A DNA stretch of 64,000 nucleotides from an uncultured Armatimonadota bacterium (GTDB taxonomy: Bacteria > Armatimonadota > Fimbriimonadia > Fimbriimonadales > Fimbriimonadaceae). Position 1 is the first letter of the stretch, and each line of letters opens with the position of its first letter. The position numbers and the translations under genes were made by a program. The notes under the pieces were generated by a model. That model saw nothing but the letters and a program-made list of their open reading frames with translations, ran no database searches and was not told the origin of the DNA. The stretch is taken from positions 21,916 to 85,915 of the forward strand of contig CAIUHP010000118.1 of the NCBI GenBank assembly GCA_903899015.1, written 5' to 3'. This document shows, piece by piece, positions 37,201 through 44,465 of this stretch.

Positions 37201-37656
37201 CAGATGGTCATGGACACCCATCTTCGGTTTCGACATAACTGCCTCGACGGAGCGTTTTCCCAGGACTTGCACGAGCTGTGGGCTAACTCCATCGGACTCT
37301 GCGGTCCTCAGGAAAACATTCAATACATGCAAGCGGATCTCAAAGAGATTTACGGAAACTCTGACGCAGATTTCGTTCACAAGAAAACTCTTTCGCTACG
37401 CGATGAAGCTGTCCATCTACTCAGCCAGGAGGCAGAGTCAGTTGAGCGCAATACGGGAATCATTCAGACGATCCTCAATCACGACCTAAATTATCTCGCC
37501 TCGCTTAAGCGAATCGTAAGTGACTGCGTGCGAGTTTTTGAGACTTACGAACACGCCACCGCTACCTTCGGCAACGAAGAGCTTCTCGATACGATCCGGC
37601 AAATACCCGCGATTACTAAAGGCTATTACGAGTCGATGGCTAACGATCTGGCGTAA
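34237..37656 (+). CDS. IDO-type heme dioxygenase fused to FAD/NAD(P)H reductase and cytochrome b5
   Basis: This 1139-aa protein combines four parts. (1) Residues about 28-375 match indoleamine 2,3-dioxygenase: LPSLHLTLGLRQAVEKMATLD, AYWWVEPEAPDELP, FMPYTDVFLYNWR, GPSGTASPLFQLLDIFVG, and the proximal heme His at about 350 in FLGAHRLKAYGFLE. Arg254 may equal the substrate Arg231 of human IDO1. (2) Residues about 405-800 match cytochrome P450-reductase/ferredoxin-NADP reductase modules: FEPGDRVGIFPENSPELI, a degenerate FAD motif KMFTAAS, FASGPGIAPFRSFIQAR, LFFGANN and FYVSGSAG. There is no FMN domain. (3) Residues about 843-920 are cytochrome b5, with the heme ligands His877 in HPGG and His901/902. 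(4) Residues 926-1139 are helical and unassigned. The likely electron path is NAD(P)H to FAD to b5 heme to IDO heme; the substrate is unproven, as no kynurenine genes lie near. Confidence 0.85.
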   Translation: MAAQSPAREALNRAIAANKANGHENLGALSEEFGFIPATRPLERLPASHSQWDDLAHQLPSLHLTLGLRQAVEKMATLDASAGHLPDEFLSRAALVLSTIAHAYWWVEPEAPDELPECLSKPWEQVSARLGRPEAFMPYTDVFLYNWRASKDCTASDLKLERLEVLVPTFGNAAERIFLLTQVEIHAHCSAIVGAVVRAQEAVIADDPHKLGSELLSIVDCLNHITNYSLLKIDADPYSPTYVDPVVWSKTIARYAVPIKEGIQGPSGTASPLFQLLDIFVGRNQFNSPLGQAALQSRKWLALNHVQFLDAVEQVSIRDYVRECSDPKIKGLFQSVLEAYVGDTGFLGAHRLKAYGFLETAFKMGRTSEYLDSHTRIKDRGWECYHAQLAQSRLERLEGAPTHCQFGQIVSSEATTASADDQVKSVIINTKDAGIRFEPGDRVGIFPENSPELISKTLKALKATGAENIRLDGPWKSTWPSISGNHADSLPLADLLRYAKICPVTRDSVQTLFKLTFNSRLQTILHRRNETQWELSGILEMLAKSGFDTRRLWKSEPWEPENICKLAPTSMFKMFTAASAMDGETDDTAQTLEITIGELEEQAGFYPSSTESEEFGEASSSITRSTWYQEEFGMFANGANLTLKVVHPTRFHLPIDAKTPIVMFASGPGIAPFRSFIQARSRMSQTGENWLFFGANNHDEFLYRDEIESYVSNGRLKFEIAFSAENIEAEWDNLSKQYKLVTGSPRFVSQLIESETIAAKIWDCIRTRSEGGLEASFYVSGSAGFAVSIMSALKSVVARFSGANDEMDAEEIGKVTLFRMVGAKRFMQYVYASYTPFDEDERTYQVSEIARHNSDQDGYWTVINGKVYDVTTYLNLHPGGNTILRFNAGLDATTAFESVQHHLNSEINAVLGMYQIGRVQQLNFANSWGVAVGAEGLRFVSLDSAHLSWVQFLYRLVEIENLIAVDLASLYEPLTQHDSGQKLTPLKLQMVMDTHLRFRHNCLDGAFSQDLHELWANSIGLCGPQENIQYMQADLKEIYGNSDADFVHKKTLSLRDEAVHLLSQEAESVERNTGIIQTILNHDLNYLASLKRIVSDCVRVFETYEHATATFGNEELLDTIRQIPAITKGYYESMANDLA

Positions 37657-37680
37657 GGCGTGAGAACGTACGGTCACGCT

Positions 37681-38592
37681 TTAAAAGTCAAACTTAATGG
37701 CCTCGACTCGGTGATGCGTGCATCCAACAATTAATTCGGACCCCGAATGATCAAATGCCATGCAAAGACCCGATGCAGCATCAAGTTCATGCCTTGAGAG
37801 GAACTGCCCGCTCAAAGCAGAAAATGAAATCCGACTTCCCTCACCACAAGCAACGAGCGGTTTCGAAGGGTGAAGCGCAACAATTGGCGTACCGGGCTCA
37901 ACCGGTATCGAACTCATTCGGGTCTCACTCTCAATGTCCCAAATGAGCACTTCCTTTAGGGTTCGAACGGCCGCAATCGTTCCTGCCTGGTTCAAATCCA
38001 TGCCATAGACCCGATCTGGCAAGACAATCTTTCGCTTCGCCTTTAGGTTCGCAAGGTCCCAAATGCACACACTAAAGCTATCAGTACCAACAATTCGGCC
38101 TGCGTCTGCCGCATATTTCAAAATTCGAGGACAATCGTTGTCGTTCCAGCGAGCTCTTAGTTCCCCGCGAGAATCCCACACCTTAACCGAGCCGTTATCA
38201 AAAGCGACCGCTATTTCACCCTTTGTGGAGACATCGAGAGTCATGGGCGAGATAATAAGGAACCCAAATGATCTTGGTGCAACGTAGCTCCATCGAATTT
38301 GCCCATCGTATGCACCAATTGCCCAAAGCTTCTCACCCGCCGCGATATAAATCTGTGATCCATCCGGCGAAAATGCTAATCCTCGCACTCGTTCAGTCGG
38401 CTTAATTTTCTCGTTCGCCGAGCTGAAGTTCTCGTTAAAGATAACGGTGCCTTCACTTTCTATGACGACATTCATGTCGACGTCGCTTGTTGCTCGCAGC
38501 TTTCCATCACGGGAGATCGCGAAACGATTGATTCCATGTTGAAATCGATCAACATGGGTCGATACAGGTGCATCTTTTTCGGCAACGAACAT
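37681..38592 (-). CDS. WD40-like beta-propeller protein
   Basis: This 303-aa protein is made of WD40/quinoprotein-like repeats. Seen are GLAFSPDGSQIYIAAG, AVAFDNGSVKVWDSRG, FSVCIWDLANLKAK, LKEVLIWDIESETR and MAFDHSGSELIVGC, that is five or six blades ending in WD-type dipeptides. It probably serves as a cytoplasmic binding scaffold; there is no signal peptide. The frame runs to TTG 38622, but ATG 38592 has a GGAAGG Shine-Dalgarno and is chosen. It converges on the redox enzyme gene and is divergent from cysE. Confidence 0.72.
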   Translation of the reverse strand: MFVAEKDAPVSTHVDRFQHGINRFAISRDGKLRATSDVDMNVVIESEGTVIFNENFSSANEKIKPTERVRGLAFSPDGSQIYIAAGEKLWAIGAYDGQIRWSYVAPRSFGFLIISPMTLDVSTKGEIAVAFDNGSVKVWDSRGELRARWNDNDCPRILKYAADAGRIVGTDSFSVCIWDLANLKAKRKIVLPDRVYGMDLNQAGTIAAVRTLKEVLIWDIESETRMSSIPVEPGTPIVALHPSKPLVACGEGSRISFSALSGQFLSRHELDAASGLCMAFDHSGSELIVGCTHHRVEAIKFDF

Positions 38593-38682
38593 AGGAACCT
38601 TCCATAAATGACGGATACTCAAACTATGTTAACCAGTTGCAAAGTTATTCGCTAGTCAAAACTTCAACCTTCTAATAGTGCG

Positions 38683-38688
38683 TATAAT
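38683..38688 (+). promoter_or_regulatory. TATAAT -10 element before cysE
   Basis: GTGCGTATAATTG carries a perfect TATAAT 33 nt before the cysE ATG, with TG 4 nt upstream. No clear -35 at 17 nt was found. It is the likely promoter of the cysE-cysK operon. Confidence 0.55.
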
Positions 38689-38721
38689 TGATAGACTACT
38701 AACGTATACCAAGTTGATTCA

Positions 38722-39573
38722 ATGGATGTCTTCGAAATAAAGAACAAGGAACTCGTGGAAGAGTTGATGGCTCGACGGAGTGAACATCGATTTCCAGTTC
38801 AGATTCGTTCAGCCGCCAAGCGGTTTGCCCACGAGCTTCTTGCAGTCCTTTTCCCTCACTTCACCGACCACATACAAGATAGTGCCTCGCAATTGGACTC
38901 TGAAATCCAGAAACTGGAGGCAACACTCCGAGATATTCTGGGCTCTCTAAGCGACATCTATCCAAAAAGCCCTGAGTGTGTAGTGAGGACGTTCATTGAC
39001 AACCTCCCAAGCATCTACCATGCTCTACTCCTTGATGCTAAGGCAATTTATCATGGCGACCCAGCTGCGGTTAGTGTCGACGAAGTGATCCTTGGATATC
39101 CTGGCTTCTATGCCATTGCCATTCATCGAGCCGCCCACGAACTCTACAAGTTGAAGTTTCCTTTGCTGCCCAGGCTGCTGGCTGAACATGCCCATCATCA
39201 CACTGGCATCGACATCCATCCGGGAGCAACCATTGGTCGCTCTTTCTTCATCGATCACGGGACTGGCATCGTCATTGGTGAAACGGCCCTTATCGGCAAT
39301 GGAGTGAAGTTCTACCAAGGTGTCACTCTTGGTGCCCTCGTCGTTCAGAAGCATCTATCCAATCGAAAGAGGCACCCGACGATCGGTGACAACGTTGTCG
39401 TGTATGCAAACGCCACCATTCTTGGCGGGGAAACTGAAGTGGGTCATGACAGTGTCGTAGGCGGTAACGCCTGGATCACCGAGTCTATCCCTGCCTTCTC
39501 CATTGTAGGAAGGAACAGCGACGTACGACCGCGTAAGCCAGGAGCGGAAGCGGATATCGAATTTAACATCTAA
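38722..39573 (+). CDS. cysE: Serine O-acetyltransferase
   Basis: CysE acetylates serine with acetyl-CoA in cysteine synthesis. The 283-aa protein has a helical N-terminal domain and a left-handed beta-helix of hexapeptide repeats. These include [48 protein letters not shown], with the catalytic His in the DHGTG turn, and [19 protein letters not shown]. It has a longer N-terminus than E. coli CysE, like the SATase group that pairs with plant-type CysK. It lies 11 nt upstream of cysK. Confidence 0.94.
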   Translation: MDVFEIKNKELVEELMARRSEHRFPVQIRSAAKRFAHELLAVLFPHFTDHIQDSASQLDSEIQKLEATLRDILGSLSDIYPKSPECVVRTFIDNLPSIYHALLLDAKAIYHGDPAAVSVDEVILGYPGFYAIAIHRAAHELYKLKFPLLPRLLAEHAHHHTGIDIHPGATIGRSFFIDHGTGIVIGETALIGNGVKFYQGVTLGALVVQKHLSNRKRHPTIGDNVVVYANATILGGETEVGHDSVVGGNAWITESIPAFSIVGRNSDVRPRKPGAEADIEFNI

Positions 39574-39584
39574 GGAACCAAAAA

Positions 39585-40496
39585 ATGAAGGCAAACAACA
39601 TTCTAGAGACAATCGGAAATACGCCTCACGTCAAGGTTAATCGCCTTTTCGGAGACAAGCACCATGTGTGGGTCAAACTTGAGCGCGCAAACCCAGGAGG
39701 AAGCATCAAAGATCGTATCGCCCTGAGCATGATCGAAGCGGCCGAAAAGGACGGTTCTCTCAAGCCAGACGGTGTGATTATCGAGCCAACTTCTGGAAAC
39801 ACTGGAATTGGATTGGCCATGGTTGCAGCAGTCAAAGGCTACAAATTGATTTTGGTTATGCCCGAGTCCATGTCAATCGAACGAAGAAGGCTCATGGCAG
39901 CCTATGGTGCAACGTTCGAGCTCACCCCACGCGAACTCGGTATGAAAGGTGCCATCAACCGGGCTCTTGAGCTCACCGCGGAAACTCCCGGCTCGTTTAT
40001 GCCTCAGCAGTTTGATAATCCTGCAAACATAAGGATTCACCAAGAGACCACCGCGCAGGAGATTCTCGCCGACTTCCCGGACGGTATCGACTACCTCATC
40101 ACCGGCGTAGGTACAGGCGGACACATAACGGGCGTGGCAGAGATCCTGAAACCCAAGTTCCCGAACCTCAAAGTTTTCGCAGTCGAGCCCACAAAATCAC
40201 CCGTCATTTCAGGCGGTCAGCCAGGTCCTCATAAGCTACAGGGCCTCGCAGCCGGATTTATCCCAACGAACCTTCACACGGACGTTCTCGACGGAGTCAT
40301 CCAGGTAACTGAAGAGGCAGCCTATGACTACGCAAAGAGAGCGGCGCTCGAAGAAGGTCTCTTCATTGGAGTTTCGTCTGGTGCGTCACTTGCAGCGGTT
40401 GCTCAGAAGCTTGATGAGATTCCCGAAGGCAGCACGGTCCTAACCTTTAACTACGATACGGGTGAGCGCTACCTGTCTGTCGAAGGACTGTTCTAA
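39585..40496 (+). CDS. cysK: Cysteine synthase (O-acetylserine sulfhydrylase)
   Basis: CysK replaces the acetyl group of O-acetylserine with sulfide. The 303-aa PLP fold-type II enzyme has the [11 protein letters not shown] start, [16 protein letters not shown] with the PLP Lys, [15 protein letters not shown], the phosphate loop [18 protein letters not shown], and [11 protein letters not shown] before the C-terminus. AAGGA precedes the ATG. It forms an operon with cysE. Confidence 0.96.
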   Translation: MKANNILETIGNTPHVKVNRLFGDKHHVWVKLERANPGGSIKDRIALSMIEAAEKDGSLKPDGVIIEPTSGNTGIGLAMVAAVKGYKLILVMPESMSIERRRLMAAYGATFELTPRELGMKGAINRALELTAETPGSFMPQQFDNPANIRIHQETTAQEILADFPDGIDYLITGVGTGGHITGVAEILKPKFPNLKVFAVEPTKSPVISGGQPGPHKLQGLAAGFIPTNLHTDVLDGVIQVTEEAAYDYAKRAALEEGLFIGVSSGASLAAVAQKLDEIPEGSTVLTFNYDTGERYLSVEGLF

Positions 40497-40503
40497 GCTT
40501 CGA

Positions 40504-40917
40504 TCAATCTCGCGCAAATTTAATCTGGTGGGCGAGGTGGGCAGTGCGCTCCCATCCGTCCACCCGGTTACCGCGTACTTGGTATTTCAGCGCCTCAACG
40601 AGCCCTTGAAGGTTTCTATCTTGAGGTCGAACTCTAAGCCATTCTTTCGCAATCGAGTAAGCCTCTTCATACCGCCGTAACCGATCATGACACTGGGCGA
40701 GCTTAACGCCCGCCTCCCAAAAATTTGGGTCAAGAACGGAGGCTTTCCGAAAGGGTTCAATGGCCTTTTCAAACTCTCCCTTGCGGAAATGACACATTCC
40801 CAAATATCCGAGAATTCGCGTGTTCACAGGCTGAGACTGCAAGATACTCTTGCACTCTAATATGGCTTCATCCCATCGACCTTGTTGCATCAAGGCGTCT
40901 ATGCCTGGATTACTCAT
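40504..40917 (-). CDS. TPR repeat protein
   Basis: This 137-aa protein is composed of about three tetratricopeptide repeats: GRWDEAILECKSILQSQPVNTRILGYLGMCHFRKGEFEKAIEPFRKASVLDPNFWEAGVKLAQCHDRL, then RRYEEAYSIAKEWLRVRPQDRN. Such proteins serve as protein-binding scaffolds. No signal peptide is seen. Its 3' end converges on cysK with a 7-bp gap. The partner is unknown. Confidence 0.82.
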   Translation of the reverse strand: MSNPGIDALMQQGRWDEAILECKSILQSQPVNTRILGYLGMCHFRKGEFEKAIEPFRKASVLDPNFWEAGVKLAQCHDRLRRYEEAYSIAKEWLRVRPQDRNLQGLVEALKYQVRGNRVDGWERTAHLAHQIKFARD

Positions 40918-41063
40918 TGAACACCAATAGATTAAACAGCTAAAACGGTAAAAAGTTTTCCTAAGTTGCTAAAAACCTAGTGTTTTTTAAGTTAAAGCCT
41001 CACGGAAAACCCTCATACGCTTGAGCGATATTCTTTGGGTGTCTCTGGTTCCGAATGGAGTTC

Positions 41064-41100
41064 AAAAAAAATTCGAGTGAAGAAAATCTTCACTCGAATT
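41064..41100 (-). terminator. Intrinsic terminator after pdhAB
   Basis: On the minus strand AATTCGAGTGAAGA and TCTTCACTCGAATT form a 14-bp perfect stem with a 3-nt loop, followed by a U-run. It ends the pdhAB transcript. Confidence 0.92.
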
Positions 41101-41122
41101 TAAGAATAGCGGCTACTCGAAC

Positions 41123-42106
41123 TTAGCCAAGTTTTCGAACGGCTTTGACGACATCATTCTCGTCTGGAATACACTCAAGTTCAAGAATGCGTGAGTAAGG
41201 CATGGGCACGTTTAAGCCGCCTACTCGTCCAACTGGAGCGTCCAGATAGTCGAAGCAGTCTTCGCTGATTCGAGCCGCAATCTCCGCTCCAAATCCGCCA
41301 CTTCGCCAGTCTTCGTAAACAACCATGGCTCGATTCGTTTTGCGAACAGATGCGTAGATCGTTTCAGTGTCTAGCGGAAGCAACGACCGAACGTCGACGA
41401 CTTCGCAGGAGATGCCGTCCTTCTCAAGAATCTCGGCCGCGGCAAGGTTGACATGCGTCATACGGCTGTAGCCGATGAGGCTCAAGTCTTTACCCTCACG
41501 GAGAATTTGAGCTTTGCCAAACGGGATCTTGAATTCAGGATCGTCTGGGACGATTCCCTTCATCGCATAAAGGCCTGGGTTTTCATAAAGAATGACAGGA
41601 TTGTCATCATCAACCGCAGTTTTCAGCATGCCATAAACGTCAGCAGGGGTCGACGGAGCCACAACCTTCAGTCCTGGAACGTGGGCGTACCAACCTTCCA
41701 TCGAGTGAGAGTGCTGAGCTGACAACTGCTTCGCCGCACCACCAGGTCCTCTGAAGACGATTGGGCACTTCACTTCGCCGTTAGTCATGTAATGGACCTT
41801 GGCGGTGTGATTGATGATTTGGTCAAGCGCCAAGATCGAGAAGCTCATAGTCATGAACTCAACGATCGGGCGGAGACCCGCCATGGCAGCACCCGTTGCA
41901 ATACCCGCGAAGCCAGCTTCCGTGATAGGAGTGTCGATGACGCGCCGATGGCCGTATTTGGGGAACAGACCGCGAGTTACTTTAAAAGTGCCTTCATATC
42001 GGCCAATGTCTTCGCCCATCAAGAACACGTCTGCGTTCTTGTCCATCTCTTCGACCATGCTCTTGTGCAGGGCCTCACGATAGGTCATTTCTAACGTCGA
42101 TGCCAT
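41123..42106 (-). CDS. pdhB: Pyruvate dehydrogenase E1 component, beta subunit
   Basis: This 327-aa E1 beta subunit works with PdhA in oxidative decarboxylation of pyruvate. It has ALHKSMVEEMDKNADVFLMGEDIGRYEGTFKVT, FPKYGHRRVIDTPITEAGFAGIATGAAMAGLRPIVE, the SHSMEGWYAHVPGLKVVAPSTPADVYGML segment and VVYEDWRSGGFGAEIAA. Its start overlaps the pdhA stop by one base (TAATG). No E2 or E3 gene follows; a terminator ends the unit. Confidence 0.93.
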   Translation of the reverse strand: MASTLEMTYREALHKSMVEEMDKNADVFLMGEDIGRYEGTFKVTRGLFPKYGHRRVIDTPITEAGFAGIATGAAMAGLRPIVEFMTMSFSILALDQIINHTAKVHYMTNGEVKCPIVFRGPGGAAKQLSAQHSHSMEGWYAHVPGLKVVAPSTPADVYGMLKTAVDDDNPVILYENPGLYAMKGIVPDDPEFKIPFGKAQILREGKDLSLIGYSRMTHVNLAAAEILEKDGISCEVVDVRSLLPLDTETIYASVRKTNRAMVVYEDWRSGGFGAEIAARISEDCFDYLDAPVGRVGGLNVPMPYSRILELECIPDENDVVKAVRKLG

Positions 42107-43122
42107 TAGTGTCCTTTCTCCGGGGTCATGTCAGTGTATATATTGTCGTAAACCTCATCCACGTCTGGATGGGGCGAAGCATCTGCCTCTTCGTAAATCT
42201 TCTCGACGCGCTCCAAGATTTCCGCCTCAATTGCTTCTAACTTCTCTTCATTAGCGATGTTGCGCTCAATAAGGATGTGTTTGAGTTTCTCGACTGGATC
42301 TCGCTTGAGGTTCTCGGCTTCTTCTTCCTTCGTTCGATAAAGCTGACGATCGTTATCTGCTGCGCCATGTCCTGCATAGCGGTAGGTCATGATTTCGACC
42401 AGGTAAGGCTTCCCTTCTTTTCGAACCCAATCGATAATGCGCTGTGCGTCCTTCTTCATCTGAAGAACATCCATGCCGTCGATACGTTCGCTCTTGATTC
42501 CAAACGGAGTGCCGCGCTTCCAAAGCTCGGTGTCTGCCGCGTGGTATTCCAAGCGTGTTCCCATCGCGAACTCGTTGTTCTCAATAATGAAGATGCAAGG
42601 CAATTCGTACAGGGCAGCCATGTTCAAGGTCTCGTAAACGACGCCTTGGTTGGCCGCGCCATCTCCCATAAAGTTGAGAGTGACCTTGTCATCACCACGA
42701 TAACGGGAAGCAAAAGCTAATCCAGCACCGAGAGGGATGTGGCCTCCGACGATGCCCCAGCCTCCGTAAAATCCGTTCTTCGGATCATAGATGTGCATCG
42801 AACCACCTTTACCTCCGGCAGTTCCTGCTTTCCGTCCCATGATTTCGGCCATAACAGCCACTGGATCGGTACCAAGCAAGAGTGCGTGGGCGTGGTCACG
42901 ATACGCGGTGATCACGTAGTCATGGGCCTTTTTGATGGAATGCATCCATCCAACGGCCAAGGCTTCCATGCCAATGTAAACGTGCATGTACCCGCCAGCT
43001 TTGCCCTGTCGGTATGCAACGTTGCACTTCTCTTCGAAGTGCCGAATGAAAAGCATGTCTCGGTAATACTGCTCGAGCTCAGCGGGCGATTCTAAGTTCT
43101 TTTTTTCGGCTTGTTTGGCCAC
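42106..43122 (-). CDS. pdhA: Pyruvate dehydrogenase E1 component, alpha subunit
   Basis: This 338-aa TPP-binding E1 alpha subunit has YRDMLFIRHFEEKC, AYRDHAHALLLG, GGKGGSMHIYDP, the TPP motif GDGAANQGVVYETLNMAALYELPCIFIIENNEFAMGT and TYRYAGHGAADNDRQLYRTKEE. The start is GTG 43122 (MAKQAEKK) with AAGGAAG about 9 nt before it. With pdhB it is a separate E1 from the fused E1 at 8.6-10.6 kb, so the genome encodes at least two 2-oxo-acid E1 enzymes. Confidence 0.93.
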   Translation of the reverse strand: MAKQAEKKNLESPAELEQYYRDMLFIRHFEEKCNVAYRQGKAGGYMHVYIGMEALAVGWMHSIKKAHDYVITAYRDHAHALLLGTDPVAVMAEIMGRKAGTAGGKGGSMHIYDPKNGFYGGWGIVGGHIPLGAGLAFASRYRGDDKVTLNFMGDGAANQGVVYETLNMAALYELPCIFIIENNEFAMGTRLEYHAADTELWKRGTPFGIKSERIDGMDVLQMKKDAQRIIDWVRKEGKPYLVEIMTYRYAGHGAADNDRQLYRTKEEEAENLKRDPVEKLKHILIERNIANEEKLEAIEAEILERVEKIYEEADASPHPDVDEVYDNIYTDMTPEKGH

Positions 43123-43250
43123 AGGGGACTTCCTTTAAAGTTAATTGGCGGCAAGATGGGATCGTCGAAAGCTTCTACACCGGAGCAACGACCAAACGGG
43201 GAGTTTACCCACGTCACATCCTTACACTTCTGTTCATTACGAGTTGATCG

Positions 43251-44345
43251 TCACTTTCGATTTATTGAGGCAAAGATAAAGTAAGCACGAGCCGCGCTTG
43301 CCTGGTCGATCAACTCCCATTTGGGCCCCTTCGATGGCTTCGCGGCGTCCCATCGAGACGGATACAAGCCTGAAGCAGGATCACGTAGACCATGAAGGTG
43401 TTCGACGATACTTTGGAGTTGAGAATCGCTCGGCGAAGTGGTCTCTAAATCTTTCCGATAGATGGTCAAAGCCTCAAACAGCAGGTGAGCAAATTTGCCT
43501 TCATCTTTAAACGCAAAAGTTTTCGGATCGATCCAATGATTCCAGCTTGCCGTGAAAAGGTCAGTTGCCTCTTTGGCGTATCGGGCCTCGTGTGTATATC
43601 GAAATAGCTCGGCTGCGGTGCGGAGCATTAACGCTGTGTTGTAACTCCATTTGTCCTTACCGATTTTGCCATTCATCGTCATCGCATCCCAGTAAAGAAA
43701 ATCGGATGGATCCTGAAGGTTCTGCTTTGTCCAGTCGTAAATCTGGATCGCTTTCTGGAGCAATCGCGGCTCCTTCGTCTTTTCGTAAACAGCTAGGCAA
43801 GCGGCCGCCGATGGTCCATTCGAGCAGGTGTTTTTGGAGGTCTTCTCCGCTTCACGCCAGTAAATTCCACCACCGAGATTCGAGTCTTCACCGCTGAGAA
43901 CGTATTTCAACGTATCTTCCGCATATCCAAAAATCTTCTTGTCATGCAAGATGTCGGAAGCTTCGACAAGCGCTAACACCATCCAAGCATTGTCATCGTA
44001 ATAACGATCCACCGACTTGGGACCGGGTGAAACATCGTAGCCAGGAACCGGCCCCTTATCGTTCCAATAAACTCTTGTTGCCTGCACATAGTCCCGAAGC
44101 CATCGAGCATTACGATCATCAGCTCGAACAGAACCATTGAGAGCCGAAAGCATGACCCCAACTCCCCAAGTGTAGGCAACCTGCTTCGAATTTGGCCCCC
44201 ATATGTTCCGCTCTGTGTAGAGGGACAGCGAGCGCAAGTAGAAATTCTTTTGCATCGAGTGGATAAGATCGAGCCCCCACGATTTAGGTGTCGATTGGGA
44301 TTGGTTCAGGACCAAACAGATTAGGGCGGAGGTGATTCCTAACAT
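43251..44345 (-). CDS. Exported GH76 family glycosidase (alpha-1,6-mannanase-like)
   Basis: This 364-aa protein has an N-terminal signal peptide (MLGITSALICLVLNQ) and a GH76 (alpha/alpha)6 barrel. RYYDDNAWMVLALVEASD carries the paired catalytic aspartates. Also seen are LGGGIYWREAEKTSKNTCSNGPSAAACLAVYE and WSYNTALMLRTAAELFR. GH76 enzymes cleave alpha-1,6-mannans, such as those of yeast walls or mycobacterial lipoglycans. The exact glycan used here is not known. It is divergent from the large lipoprotein gene. Confidence 0.85.
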   Translation of the reverse strand: MLGITSALICLVLNQSQSTPKSWGLDLIHSMQKNFYLRSLSLYTERNIWGPNSKQVAYTWGVGVMLSALNGSVRADDRNARWLRDYVQATRVYWNDKGPVPGYDVSPGPKSVDRYYDDNAWMVLALVEASDILHDKKIFGYAEDTLKYVLSGEDSNLGGGIYWREAEKTSKNTCSNGPSAAACLAVYEKTKEPRLLQKAIQIYDWTKQNLQDPSDFLYWDAMTMNGKIGKDKWSYNTALMLRTAAELFRYTHEARYAKEATDLFTASWNHWIDPKTFAFKDEGKFAHLLFEALTIYRKDLETTSPSDSQLQSIVEHLHGLRDPASGLYPSRWDAAKPSKGPKWELIDQASAARAYFIFASINRK

Positions 44346-44403
44346 TGAATGTACTTTATTCCATTACAAGCAAGAACCCATCTCGCCTCGGCTGAGATCT
44401 CTC

Positions 44404-44415
44404 TGAGAATTCTCA
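44404..44415. promoter_or_regulatory. 12-bp palindrome between divergent genes
   Basis: TGAGAATTCTCA is perfectly palindromic and lies between the GH76 gene and the lipoprotein gene, next to a second GAGAATT...AATTCTC arrangement. It is a possible operator; nothing else supports it. Confidence 0.3.
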
Positions 44416-44465
44416 TAATTCTCCTGGGTTTTTAACTTTGACCTTGGATCAATGTGTGAAACACT

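Noticed and set aside
38690..38721. Rrf2/CymR-type operator before cysE
   Set aside because: The ATACCAAG-like half-site has no matching inverted partner at the expected distance.
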